From: Hevea brasiliensis
Taxonomy: Eukaryota; Streptophyta; Magnoliopsida; Malpighiales; Euphorbiaceae
Direction: 5' to 3'
DNA: 64,000 nt
Assembly (NCBI RefSeq): GCF_030052815.1
Contig: NC_079498.1
Coordinates: forward strand, 85,112,992 to 85,176,991
The position numbers and the translations under genes were made by a program. The notes under the pieces were generated by a model. The model saw only the letters and a program-made list of their open reading frames with translations, was not told the origin of the DNA and searched no databases. Positions 23,722 through 36,140 of the stretch are shown in pieces (the first letter of the stretch is position 1; every line of letters begins with the position of its first letter).

Positions 23722-25825
23722 TGAAGGAACGGAAGCGTGAAAAACACAAGTTTATACCATTGAATTCAAAAATTTTCACCTAGGGTCACATGCATCATGC
23801 AAGATTTATTTTTATCTATTTGATTTCAATGATAAACAACATATTAAAACTCTTTTAATATGTTTTTGGATCTGTATTTGCCATTTAAGATTTTAAAATT
23901 AATTAGATTAATTTTAGAACCCTAGATAAAATCAAGAACGATTACACTAACCTCTTGATGAACTGCAGCGTGTCTGCGCCTTTAAGATTTGTCTTCAGGA
24001 CACCAAATGTTGTCCCTCTAGCTTGTCCACACCAAGAACACCTATGGCAGCCCTTGAACAGCTTCTAAAGCTTTTTCTATTAATTAAAAATTCAAGTTCT
24101 GCCTTTTAAGAGATTAGAGATGTAAACAGGACACTAGAAACAATTTCTAGTGTTCTTAATTCAAGAGATTGATGGCTAATCTCTTTGAATTGATGAGAGA
24201 TGAAGAAGAATAGATGAAGAGCCTCAAAATGGCGTGACAAAGGAGAGGAGTAGCTGCTAGTTGTTTTTCTTTTTCATAACAATACTTATATAGCTAGGTT
24301 AACACATTAAACCCTTGCCACATGCCACCCTTTGATTAGCTCTAGGTTTAAGTGACCCAATCACATTGTGCCCAGTGTCAAACCTATATTTAATCTTGAT
24401 TTTAATCATCTTACATGATTAAAAAACATTTGGCAAGCTTATGTGTAATCCCATGTGTCACCATTTCATGGTGCCACGTGTCACACTGTGAAATGACCAA
24501 AATGCCCCTGTGTCTTAATTTTGAGTTCTTAACCCAAAATAATTATTTTTCTTCTTCTAATTTATATCAAATATAAATTAATTAATTAATCTTTATAAAT
24601 TAATTGCTCATTCATTAAATTCATATTTAAACACTTTAAATATAAATTTAACTTATACTATACATCAAATAATCTAGATTTGGTTTCAAGTTATGCTAGG
24701 GACTTTGTAATTTAATTGCAAACCAAACCTATTCAATTAATCAATTAAACTCTTTAATTAATTAATTAAATCATATTTAAATAGGTGATAACTTGTGTAT
24801 ATGTGTGACCTACTAGGCTCATCACTAATTGGCAATGAGACATGATATCAACTCTTAATATCATCAGAACTCTTTCTTACCATAAATGATTTCTCCAAAT
24901 CATTTTATGAACCTCATAGACCATGGTTAACACCTAGCATAGCATGCCATGGCCACCCTATTAGTAATAAGGTTTACCTTAAATGAACCTATAATCATAT
25001 GTTACCATGCACTAGAATCTCTATGTTATAAAATCCCAACTCAAGCTGGAGTCATGGTTTATGTCAAACTCCTTTTGCTATGAATATTATATTCTCTTTT
25101 AATTCCAGTTCTTGATTAAAAAGATTTTCTCATCAGAAACTCTTTTCTGAATAAATCTATCTGTCCTGGCCAGGAACTTGAAACATCAAGAACAATTAAA
25201 TGAACATAGGATTTTATCTCTATTTACTTAGAGGAACAGATTCCATCTTGATCAACACCTACCTCCATATATAACTAGTAGGAGCCAATAGATGCCCATA
25301 TACCCATACATAGTTCAAGTATGAAAGCAGTATCAAACTCAAACTACCTATATACAAGATAATTGTGCTATCTCAGGTCTAAAGATTATATGCACTTATA
25401 TGATTTATGACAAAATATTGACAAGAGTAAACTCCATGTGCTTATCATAAGTGTCACTGGTTCGGCCTACTTATCATTTATAAGTGCCTATCATGTTTGT
25501 TATATGGCATGAGACTCACCATTCCATATTATTTATATCTCATATAAATAACTTGGGAACAAATATGAATACAATCTTTTTGGATAAGTCATGTCCTTAT
25601 TATGAAGTATCCTCGATTGTGAACCTATTTATGATACTTTGTGCTAGAAATATTGTCACTCATATTCTTAACAACTTAAGAATAATATTTCTAACAAAAT
25701 ATCAATGGACCTTTTCTATTACACATAAATATATTATGTAAATGGAAAAATAGAAATGCCTTTTATTAATAAAAATATGTACAAGATACATACTAAATGA
25801 TATGATCTAGGGCATACTACTAACA
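23722..25825 (-). repeat. 5' LTR of copia B
   Basis: 2104 bp, the partner of 15825-17929. It would hold the element promoter, but no unambiguous TATA box was picked out in this AT-rich sequence. Confidence 0.96.
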
Positions 25826-25830
25826 ATTTT

Positions 25831-26612
25831 ATCTCTTTCTTCCGGTGTCTTTGGAGACATCTCTTTAGAAAGGTGGATACCATGTCTTACTGGCAACAAT
25901 CCTCTCTTGGAATCAAGCATGTTAAACCTCTTTAACACCTTTTCCGAGTATAAACTTTGGGATAAACCAATTATTCTTTTCGTTCTATCTCTATAGATGC
26001 AAATTCCAAGAATATAGGTTATCTCCCCTAAGTCTTTCATGGAGAATGTATTTGACAACCATAGCTTTACAGCTGTCAACATACCTATGTCATTATCTAT
26101 TAATAGAATATCATCCACATATAAGACAAGGAAAGTGATAGCACTATCACTAACCTTCTTATATACACATGGTTCATCGACATTTTTTATAAAACCAAAT
26201 GACTTAATGGCTTCATCAAAACAGATGTTCCAACTCCTCGAAGCTTGTTTCAACCCATAAATGGATCGTTTTAGCTTGCATACCTTGGAACCATCTTGGG
26301 ATTCAAAACCCCTAAGTTGTTCTATGAAAATGTTTTCTTCAATGTATCCATTGAGAAAAGTTGTTTTGACATTCATCTGCCAAATCTCATAATCATAGTA
26401 CGCAGCTATTGCTAATAGAATCCTAATTGATTTAAGCATGGCAACAGGTGAGAAAGTCTCCTCATAGTCGATTCCTTGCATTTGGCGAAACCCTTTCGCT
26501 ACTAGCCTTGCTTTATAGGTCTCTACCTTTCCATCAGAACCAATTTTCTTCTTGAAAACCCCTTTATTCCCTATAAGTACAATACCTTCAGGTGAGTTAA
26601 CAAGGTCCCAAA
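25831..26612 (-). pseudogene. copia A reverse transcriptase
   Basis: The minus strand reads KWVFKKK-like sequence near 26550, YEETFSPVAMLKSIRILLA, WQMNVKTTFLNGYIEENIF, SIYGLKQASRSWNICFDEA, active site YVDDILLIDND near 26105, SNTFSMKDLGEITYILGI and KRFNMLDSKRGLLPVRHG. The block ends at the ATTTT duplication where B is inserted. The polyprotein continues at 15819. This is the same family arrangement as 18431-19552. Confidence 0.9.
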
Positions 26613-26613
26613 C

Positions 26614-27894
26614 TTAATTCTTATACACGGAATCAATTTCAGATTTCATAGCTTTAATCCATTTTGAAGAGTCTATATCTGATATAGCTTCTTCATAAGT
26701 AAGTGGATCATCTCCATGATCTACTTCTTCATGGGTAAACAACTCTTGTTCATCTTTATGAAGAAAACCATATCTCACTGGTGGGTGAGATATTGTGGTT
26801 GATCTGCGAGGAATTACTGTAGATGTTTCATTAATAGGTGTAGGTTGACTAGATGGATCTATATCTATTTGATCTGTTGGTTGGTCAGAATTCTCCAATT
26901 CTAACTCTATTTGTCTTCCCTTGCCACCTTCTTTAATGAACTGTTGTTCAAGAAATATGGCATCTCTGCTTACCACAACCTTTTGTGATGTAGGCAAATA
27001 AAAATAATATCCAAAACTTTCTTTTAGATATCCAACAAATCGACCTTTTTCTGATCCGATTTCCAATTTTTTAGTGTTTAACTTTTTAATATAAGCTGGA
27101 CAACCCCAAATCTTAACATGCTTAAAACTCAGTTTTCTTCCATGCCATATCTCATAAGGTGTGGGAGAAACTGATTTTGATGGAATCCTATTCAAAATAT
27201 GCAAAACTGATTCTAATGCAAATCCCCAAAAAGAGATTGGCATATCAGTATAGCTCATCATACAACGTACCATATCTAATAGGGTACGATTTCTCCTTTC
27301 AGATACACCATTCAACTGTGGCATTCCTAGAGGAGTCAGCTAGGAAACAATGCCATGCTCTTTTAAGTATTCATCAAATTCAGTACTTAAGTATTTACCT
27401 CCACGATATGATCGAAGAGTTTTAATAATTTTTCCTGTTTGATTTTCTACTTCAGATTTAAATTCTTTGAACTTTTTAAAGGATTCATGTTTGTATTTCA
27501 TCAAATATAAATACCCAAACCTTAATTTATCATCGGTAAAGGTAATAAAGTAATGAAAATCGCCTCTAGCCATTTCCTTAAATGGACCATATACATCACT
27601 ATGTATTAGCTCCAAAATATTTTTAGCTCTTAGTCCTTGTCCAACAAAGGGTGATCTAGTCATTTTACCTTGAAGGCAAGATTCACAAGTTGGAGTAGGT
27701 TCAGAACCCAATGAGGATAAAATCTCCATTTTCTCCAGTTTTGCAATCCTATCTTCTGTAACATGACCTAATCTTAAGTGCCAAATATATTTTAAACTTG
27801 AGTTGATTTTCAATATGGCATTACATTCATTTAGATCACTTGCATTAGATTTGTATTTAACATTATTATCTAAATAATAAAGTCTATCATGCAT
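26614..27894 (-). pseudogene. copia A pre-integrase and integrase
   Basis: The minus strand reads YIWHLRLGHVTEDRIAKLEK and TCESCLQGKMTRSPF near 27690, LIHSDVYGPFKEMARGDFHY, STEFDEYLKEHGIVS, then after a stop near 27338 PQLNGVSERRNRTLLDMVR, KIWGCPAYIKKLNTKKLE and a Pro/Ser/Thr-rich C-terminal part. It is one of the better kept parts of A. Confidence 0.9.
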
Positions 27895-28239
27895 ATAACC
27901 TGAATCAACATATTTATTTCCAAAATAAATATTACAAACATCATTTATGAACTAAAACTCATAACCATCTCTAATTAAACTAGATATAGAAATGATGTTC
28001 TTAAAAGCATTAGGTACATGCAAAACCTTATTTAAATACAAAACATGTCCACACATGTATAAAGATTTACATCCTATGGCTAAAGCTTCAACAGTTGAGC
28101 CATTGCCAACTCGGAGTCTAATATCTCGTTACTGTAAGCTGCTACTACTTGCTATACTCTGGGTAGTTCCTATTCTAGTGCCCATCCTTCTGGTTAATGG
28201 AAACACTTTCCCTTGCCTTTGTTAGCTTTGGTCTTTATT
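27895..28239 (-). pseudogene. copia A protease region with the catalytic segment deleted
   Basis: Sequence homologous to B 20700-21160 is present on both sides of a junction near 28152-28155, but about 150 bp (B 20965-21112) are missing, including the DTGASSH motif. The remaining sequence has several stops. A could not have processed its own polyprotein after this deletion. Confidence 0.8.
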
Positions 28240-28975
28240 TTCTGTTTGGCTATCTTCTTAGAAGATCTTGAAACTTGAGGTTTCTTTTTCTTATTGCCCT
28301 TCTTCTTGTTGGACTTTCCAGCAGAAGAAGATGCAATCAAAGCTACCTTTTTTCTTTTATTGTCCGACATATTCTTTTGGCAATAACCAGCATGTTAAGT
28401 AAACTAACCAAGGTGTATTCCTGCTTAGTCATATGAAAATTTATCCCAAAATTCCCAAATGACTCAAGTAGGGACTGAAGGATCAAATTTATCTGCAGTT
28501 GGAAATCCATGTTAAAGTCAAGATGTTCCAGCTGCTCTATAAGTCAAATCATCTTATGAACATGATCTCCAATATTCTGTCCCTCAGACATTCTCATACG
28601 AAATAGTTGCCTAAATATCTCATACCTAGCATTCCTACTATGCTCACTATACAACTCTTGCAGGTGAAGGAAGATCTCACTTGCATTTTGCATGTTCTCA
28701 TGCTACTTCTGTAACTCATTACTTATAGAAGCAAGCATGTAACATTTGGCTCTCATATCATGCTCCTTCCACTTGTCCAAAATATCATATTCCTCTTGAA
28801 TGGCCTCTGGAGGTAAGGGACCAGGAACATTTGAGTCTAAAACATATCTAATACGTTCTAAGTTCAGGACAAGTTTTAAATTTCTAAGCCAATCAGGAAG
28901 ATTAGGCCCCGTCAACCTATTGTGATCAAGTATGCTCGTAAGGATATGGGATGGTGGTGGTTATTGTGTGCTCAT
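28240..28975 (-). pseudogene. copia A gag
   Basis: The start codon at 28975 is kept, but the fifth codon is TAA (probably from Gln, compare B). Remnants include GPNLPDWLRNLKLVLNLERI and YVLDSNVPGPLPPEA near 28800, and a basic KKKGNKKK tail near 28290. Many small indels break the frame. Confidence 0.85.
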
Positions 28976-30164
28976 TTTTATCATAAAATTAACTGCAAAA
29001 AATAACTAGATTAATTAATAAATGTATCAAGTAATTAACTAAAATGATTATGGTTTTTTAATCAAATTGGTCCTCCCACTAACTTGGTGAATCCTGCACT
29101 TCTAAAGTAGGAAATGAAAATCCTAGTTGGATGGCTTTCTAGTGGGTGATTGAATTCTTATAGTCTCATTGATCATTCTCAAGCACATCCATTATTGGAA
29201 ATACAATAAACTATAAGTGAGCAACTCCTTGCCCATCACATCTCATGTGAGATTCAATCATTCATCTAGCCCCTAATGCTCAAAATCTCAGGCACATTCA
29301 TTATTGATTTATCTTGCATTAGTTAAGTTGATCCCATTAAGCCAGTAAATATGCAAATAAATTTAATGTCCTCAGGCACATCCATTATTGGCTATCAACT
29401 TATTTACATATTTACAACATCTCATACTTAACAATTATTCTTAAGAAAATCTCTTAAATTAAATGCATCACATGTAAGTATTTAAAATTTCTTAAAATAA
29501 TTGCCTCAATGGAGGGCCCATGATATAATTACTTTAATTATACCATTTCCAACTTAATCTTTTGTTTGGAAGATTTAGTGGTCGGCTAAATTACTATTAT
29601 GGTCTCACTTTGTACATTATCCAATTAGCATGCATATATCATATACTTGCACATAGTGCCATACATCTCATGCATACATGGATAAACAATTAATATGGTA
29701 TGATCATGTACTTTCTAAGGGATTCAATTCTGAGCCACCAAGAATTGAATCAGGGCATTCCTAGGTGCATTTCATTCATTCATTTTACAAGAGTTGCTGA
29801 AGGAGTACATAATCAACACTTGATCTTGATTTCCTCCCACTTGTCCCACCAATGCTCTTGACCTCCTTGATCTTCATGCAATCCAATTACGTTGTAATCC
29901 TTGGCATACCAAGGCGAATTTACAAGAATGTGGACTTTAAAGTCCTCAAATAAATGAAATTACAACCCAAATTATTACAACACTTATAATACATGCCACT
30001 AAAAATGAAATTAATTATTTTATATCCCAAAGAAAAATAAAAGAAATAAATCCAATCACATTGGTCTTTTATTGTCTATGCCCATCCATCATGCATATTA
30101 CTATTTAATAATTAAATAAAACATACAAACTAAAATTAAATTGAATATCTCATATTCAACTAAA

Positions 30165-30275
30165 AAATTCATATTCGAATCTCATTCAAACAAATTGAAA
30201 ATTTTAGATTTGAATCTCATTCAAACAAATTTAAAAATTCAGATTTGAATCTCATTCAAATAAATTTAAATTTAG
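30165..30275. repeat. short version of the leader repeat in A
   Basis: About three units of the ATTCAGATTTGAATCTCATT repeat, against about ten in B. The leader of A (28976-30573) also has the three spaced CTCAGGCACATCCATTATTG-like copies near 29176, 29287 and 29371. Confidence 0.75.
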
Positions 30276-30573
30276 AAACTCTTTCCAAATTTAATACCTT
30301 GAAAACAATTTTCAAAATTTAATAGTGTGATTAAAATTCTTAATTAAACAATTTAATAAACCATGGGCCTAATTATGGACCTTGAATACACAACAATTGT
30401 ATATTGAAAGCCAAAACCATGCGCACTCATGGAGTACCATTGATACCGCCACCATGGTGAGCACTTACATTCATGCCGCCACCATCAAATGTCCAACTAG
30501 CCTTGAATAAGTCATAATTTGATCAAAATCACACAATTAAATCTCGATAAATAATCTAAATGGCAAATATAGT

Positions 30574-30587
30574 GGCTTTAATACTCA
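30574..30587 (-). promoter_or_regulatory. decayed primer-binding site of A
   Basis: Plus strand GGCTTTAATACTCA corresponds to GGCTCTGATACCA in B. It differs from the initiator Met site at four positions, mostly transitions. Confidence 0.7.
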
Positions 30588-30588
30588 T

Positions 30589-32686
30589 TGTAGGAGCGGA
30601 AGCATGGTAGTTAGTTTATTAGAGCATTGAATTTCAAAAATTTTCTTCTAGGGTTGCATGCATCATGCCACATCTCTTATGTGCCTAATTAATTTCAATG
30701 CTCAATTGCATATTAAAACACTTTTAATATATATTAGGATCTATATTTTCCATTCAAGATTGTGAATTAACAAATTAATTCATTTAAACCCTAGTTTAAA
30801 AGAGGAGTTTGAGCACTAACCTCTTTGATGCATTATGGATGCAATTGGTACCTTTATGAAGCACTTAGGACCCTAAGTGTTGTCCCTCTAGCTTTTCCAC
30901 ACCAAGATCACCAATGGGCAGCCTCCAAATTCGCTTCTCAAGCCTTGCCAACCAATTATAATTTGGGTTCTTGCTTTTAGAGATGTTGTATGTGTGTATA
31001 GGACACTAGAAACAATTTCTAGCAATTTTAATTCAAAGAAACCAAGGGATTTTTCTTTGAATCAAGTGAGAAAAGAAGAGAGGAGAGAGTGAACCCTTTG
31101 TGCCGTCCACTTTTAGAGAAGAAGAAGAATGATTTGTTCCTTTTATACTTAGGTCATTAAGTCACTTAAACCCTATGCCACATGTCACCACCACATTGCA
31201 TCTTATTTTTAATTGACCTAATCACATTAAGCTAAGTGTCAAAGCTAGACTTAATCTTGACTTTGATCACCTTGCATGATAGGAAGACAAATGGCAAACT
31301 TATATGATGTCATGTGTTACCATTTCATGGTGCCACATGTCACCATATGAAATGATGAAATTACCCTTATGTTGTAATTTTGAGTTCTTAACCCAAAATC
31401 ATTATTTCTCCTCTTCTAATTAATTTATATGAAATATAAATTAATTAATTAATCTCTATTAATTAATTTCTCACAATTAAATTCATATTTAAATACTTTA
31501 AATATAAATTTAACTTATACTATACATCCAATAACCTAGATTTGATTTCAAGTCATGCTAGGGACTTTGCAATCTTATTGCAAACCAAACCTAATTAATT
31601 AATTAATTAAACTCTTTAATTAATCAATTAAATCTCATTTTACTTGGTGATTATCTTGTGTATGTATGTGACTTATTAGGATCATCACTAATTGGTAATG
31701 AGATATGATATTAACTCTTAATATCATCAGAACTCTTTTTTACCATAAATGATTTCTCTAAATCATTTTAGGCATTTCATAAACCATGGTTGACAGCTAA
31801 CATAGCATGCCATGGCCACCCAATTAGCAATAAGGAATACCTTAAATGAACCTATAATCATATGTTACCGTACACTAAAATCTCTCTGTTACAAAATCCC
31901 AATTGCACCTAGAGTCATGGTTTATATCAAACCCCATTTGCTATGAACCATATGTTCTCTTTTAATTCCAGTTCTTGATTAATTAGATTTTTCCTATCAG
32001 AAACTCTTGTCTGACTAAATCTGTCTATCCTGGCCAGGAACTTGAAACATCAAGAACAATTAAATGAACATAGGATTTTATCCCTATTTACTTAGGGTAA
32101 CAGATTCCATCTTGATTAACACCTATCTCCATATATAACTAGTAGGAGCCAACACATGCCCATATACCCATACACAGTACAAGTATGAAAGTAGTATCAA
32201 ACTCAAACCACCTATATACAAGATAACTGTTTTATCTCAGGTCTAATGATTATATGCACTGATATGATATATGACAATGCATTGACAAGAGTAAACTCCA
32301 TGTGCTTGTCATATGCGTCACTAGTTCGGCCTACTTATCATGTATAAGCGCCTATCATGTTTGTTATATGGCATGAGACTCACCACTCCATCTTATTTAT
32401 ATCTCATATAAATACCTTGGGAACAAACATGATTACAATCTTTCTGGATAAGTCATGTCCTATGTGAAGTATCCTCGATTGTGAACCGATTTATGATACT
32501 TTGTGCTAGAAATACTGTCACTCATATTCTTAACAACTTAATAATAGAATTTCTAACAAAATATCAATGGAAATTTTCTATTACACATAAATACATTATG
32601 TAAACGGAAAAGTGAAATTGCCTTTTATTAGTAAAATATGTGCAAGATACATACTAAATGATATGCTGTAGGGCATACTACTAACA
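30589..32686 (-). repeat. 5' LTR of copia A
   Basis: 2098 bp, the partner of 13096-15204, followed by the target duplication CTTAA and then by formin exon sequence. Confidence 0.95.
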
Positions 32687-32691
32687 CTTAA

Positions 32692-32929
32692 ATTAAATAA
32701 GGATTTGCATTGAAGGAGAGCAGCAGGAAGTTTTCAAAACCAATGAATGGATTCTTGTATAAGGCAGAGGATGAAATTGTCAGCATTTAAGCACAAAAGA
32801 AACTTACTCTCTTATTTGTGAAGGAAATAATTGAGTATTTCCATGGGAACTCAACTAAAGAAGAAGCTAATCCATTCTAGATATATATGGTGGTAAGGGA
32901 TTTTCTTTCCATTCTTGATAAGAGTGCTT

Positions 32930-32934
<5 letters not shown>
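32692..32934 (+). pseudogene. class I formin FH2 exon, part 3 of 3 (right of element A)
   Basis: After a 1 bp frameshift near 32710 the plus strand reads LKESSRKFSKPMNGFLYKAE, DEIVSI, stop, AQKKLTLLFVKEIIEYFHGN, STKEEANPF, stop, IYMVVRDFLSILDKS. These are the closing helices of the FH2 domain in plant class I formins, where the EYFHGN and MVVRDFL phrases are conserved. The two stops fit Gln and Arg codons lost by point mutation. The C-terminal end is lost in a GA microsatellite. Together with 7881-7971 and 12980-13095 it forms one exon. Confidence 0.85.

Positions 32935-32997
<63 letters not shown>
32934..32997. repeat. (GA)n microsatellite at the end of the formin exon
   Basis: About 32 GA units start directly where the formin frame reads ...ASMRE, so the repeat has replaced or grown within the exon end. 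Confidence 0.97.
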
Positions 32998-32999
<2 letters not shown>

Positions 33000-33069
33000 C
33001 AGAGCTAGAAATTTTAGTTAGTAGGGTCAATTTCTTTTAAATATTAATGCATATATAACCTTTAAAAAA

Positions 33070-33175
33070 ATTACAATTGGCCTAGACGAGTTTTCATATT
33101 TTGGAAGCATTAAATAATTGTTTTATTATCTACACTATCAAATATATCATTTTCAATGTAAGTAACTAAACAATA
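33070..33175 (-). mobile_element. possible hAT transposase scrap
   Basis: The minus strand reads YIENDIFDSVDNKTII followed by a stop. This recalls the C-terminal Ile-Glu-Asn-Asp...Asp phrase of plant hAT-type zinc-finger transposase genes. Nothing else of such a gene, and no terminal repeats, were found. Confidence 0.3.
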
Positions 33176-34927
33176 GTGCCTTAACATGCTTCCAATATTT
33201 CTTAGTGGATATGGTCACATGGTTCACAAGGACCTTTTTGCAAATAATATCTTCAAGTTTTTTCTCAATCATTAGGATGACAGTCAAATATTTTAGTGTG
33301 CAATACCAGTTCACTATAAAAACTTTCTAAGTCAATCTCCACACGAGATTGTTTTGAAGATTTTTGCTCATTTTATTGCCCATACTCTAAAGGTTTTCTT
33401 TTTATAAGAAATTTAATATTACGGAAAAAAATATATATTTCATTAAATTTAATTCTCACAAAGAAATTAAATAATATATATGCAATTGCCTTAGAATGAT
33501 ATCAAACAAAATGGGTAAAAAAAATAGAAATTTATATATATATTAGATTGACATCAAACTAAATAGATTGAAATCATTTCTATTTTATTAATTTATTAAA
33601 ATTTATGCTAATTAAGTCAAGGAAGCAAACTTTTAACCATAAAATGAAGCAAAGAAGAGTTTTAATAATTTACCTAATTTAAAAATTGCAAACCAATCAT
33701 CAATTGAAATTTAAAAAATTAGAATAATACCTTGACTTTTGCTCTTAGAGACTCTTTTGTGTTGTGGAATAATAAGAACCAAACCAAAATTGGTGAGACT
33801 AAGTGATGGGATGAAAAGGGAGAAAGTTTGAGAAAGTGGAGTGGTGAACAGGAGAGAGTTGCTGAGTTTGGCTTCTCGGAGACTCTTCACTCTTGAATTA
33901 TCGAGTTTAAAATTGACGTGCTAGACACTCTTTTAGCAAGTAAAATCAAGCTTTCTTTATTTTAATTGAAGTGGGTCAATACTGAAAAGAAATTTGAAGT
34001 GGAATAAAAAAAAGGTTTCATGAGTGTGGAGCCAAAAGAGCCTAATAATAAATAACAAATGAAAAAAAAAAAAAATAGTGCAATCATTTGACCCGCTACA
34101 TATCCGTTAAGCCGCTAAAATAAATTAATGCCAGTGGAGAGAGATTAATCAAATAAAAAAAATTATAAATTATAAATTTTCAAGCCACTTAGAAATATAT
34201 GGAAAATGTCAAAATTTTCAAATTAAATTAAATTATAGATTATAGATAAAAATTTTTTAATTTTAAAAATTATGATCAAATTATCAAAATTAAAAGTGCT
34301 GGATAAAATGAGCAAATTGGATTTAATCCACCAATTGGCCTATTTATCAATTGTCTCCCTTGCTTGATTACTTTGAAAGGTTTTTGGTCAAATTTTTGTT
34401 AAATTACTTGAGCTCTCCTTTTCTTTTTCATTCTTGTGTTTTTTCACTTCTCATATGTTGATTTCAGCGGATAACTGATGAACCGAACTGAAATAAATTG
34501 AATTAGTTCAATTTCAATGTAGTTTAATTTTTTGTTATGTCAGTTTAATTTAATTTAAGTTTCTAATAAATTCAATTTAGTTAATTTTTTAATTTTTTTA
34601 AATCAAACTGAATTCATCCTCACAACCATCACCTGCCCATTCCCAAATCTAACAAAATGCTTGGCCTCCTTTATCAATGCTTGGGAGAGGTTGTTGGAGA
34701 CTAAAATGGGATCAAGGTTAGTTGATGCAGGTCCTATTGAAGTTGGCTTTGGGTGGTGCAAGGATGGAAGAGAAAGTAACAAATTGCGATAACGGCTAAA
34801 GAATGCAAAATTGAATTTCATGAAGGCTTTTGGCTTGAGATTTAATTGTTTTAAGTTTGATATTTTGTTTGATTTTTCTGGTTTGATGATTTTGCAAAGA
34901 GATTTGACTATGATGAGCTCAGTTTTT

Positions 34928-34966
<39 letters not shown>

Positions 34967-35917
34967 TGATGATCTGAGTTTGATCTCATGAGTTTGTTGG
35001 TTTGGAATTGATTTTGCGTTCTTTAAGTTTTTTCTTTATTTTTGAAATTATTAATATTTTATGATATGATTTTTTTTATCATTTAAAAATTAATTTTTTT
35101 ATTTCTTTTCTAAGAAAATGGATTAAATTGTATAAGAAAGTTAAAATACATCCTAATCCATCTTAAAGTTTAAATTGACTTTTTGTATTATTTATCAAAT
35201 ATTTTTTTAATGTTCATTTTACAGTTCACAAAATCCTAATTTTTTCGAGATTCGTGGTTATCCCTCCTAATAATCACTAGAATTTGAGTATAATAAGTTT
35301 TATCACTACACCCAAAACTTATTGGTAAATTTTAAATTGACTTTAATTATAAATGTAAATAAATTAAAAGAGTACATTTGAATTTTTTTTTTTAAGTATT
35401 TACAATGGAAAATATTTTCAAATCAACTTTCAAACATTGATTAAGTTTTTTCTTCGAACAATTTTAATAATACATGCCCGTATATTATCCAATAAATGAT
35501 GGTGAAGTACTCAATGAGTGAATTTTTTTTAGTACTTTTGAAATTTTTTTGGGATAAGGACATAGCTAAGGTTTGAACCTATTGAATTTTTTTTTTTTTT
35601 TTGGTATTCCATTGGTATCCCTAGTTTAATGATTTGAGATTAATCATGTTCATGTGGAATTGGCCACTAAGAGATAAAAATGCTCCCAAGTGGTATCATC
35701 TATTGAATTTTAGGAAGTGGAAAATGTGAATTCATATTACTATAAGGCTAAATTATTCAAATGGAGTCACCCAAAAAAATCAAATGGCTTATAACATCTT
35801 GATTTTGCTTCCTCAAAATATATATAATAAATCTAGTAACTCGGATTTTTGGATAGCCCATGAACTTAATGATATTTAATGGTTCAACCATGAGATTCGT
35901 TCAATTGGTTTAATCAC
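33176..35917. other. AT-rich non-coding stretch
   Basis: No gene recognised. A 128-codon minus-strand frame at 34603-34989 starts in a TA microsatellite and matches no family known to me. The rest is AT-rich with poly-T runs. Confidence 0.6.
34933..34963. repeat. (TA)n microsatellite
   Basis: About 15 TA units after a T run. Confidence 0.95.
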
Positions 35918-36140
35918 TGTAAGACCCACTGAATAAAAAGAAAGAATCATGATTAAAGATAAGCAATCTTGGTAGGATTGCCGAATATAGCAATGTCTAT
36001 AATTATACACTATAAATAGAAATATAATCTTATAATTATACTAACTAATAATATCCATATAATTACATAGTTGACTTACCATAGCCAACCATTATTTATA
36101 TTCTATATAAAGAGATCAAATCATCTATTGATATATGTTC
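35918..36140 (+). mobile_element. older LTR-like sequence H, left part
   Basis: It starts TGTAAGACCC and contains a clear TATA box (TATATAAAG at 36104-36112), then is cut by element C. Joined to 50402-50477 across the C insertion, it reads on into ACTTGAGTATTGGAGGGTCC, the type of R-U5 phrase seen in plant LTRs. No coding region or target duplication is visible, so a solo LTR is the simplest reading. Confidence 0.45.

Larger units (their letters stand above)
15825..25825 (-). mobile_element. Ty1/copia retrotransposon B, nested in A
   Basis: 10001 bp on the minus strand, with LTRs of 2104 and 2105 bp, a perfect primer site, polypurine tract and full domain order. Target duplication ATTTT lies at 15820-15824 and 25826-25830, and the joined A sequence across the site matches the uninterrupted homologous sequence of B itself at 18628-18663. 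The first 270 bp of its LTRs differ at about 7 positions, fewer than in A, in agreement with later insertion. Stops and frameshifts make it non-autonomous. Confidence 0.97.
13096..32686 (-). mobile_element. Ty1/copia retrotransposon A, interrupted by B
   Basis: It lies on the minus strand, with LTRs at 30589-32686 (5') and 13096-15204 (3') and target duplication CTTAA at 13091-13095 and 32687-32691. Without B (10001 bp plus a 5 bp duplication) it is about 9.6 kb. B entered between the RT and RNase H segments, at 15820-15824/25826-25830. The first 215 bp of its LTRs differ at about 9 positions by hand count. Coding parts are gapped and full of stops. It is inserted in the formin exon. Confidence 0.95.

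Noticed and set aside
34603..34989. 128-codon minus-strand frame
   Set aside because: It starts in a TA microsatellite, has no recognised domain or splice context, and is low complexity at the N-terminus.
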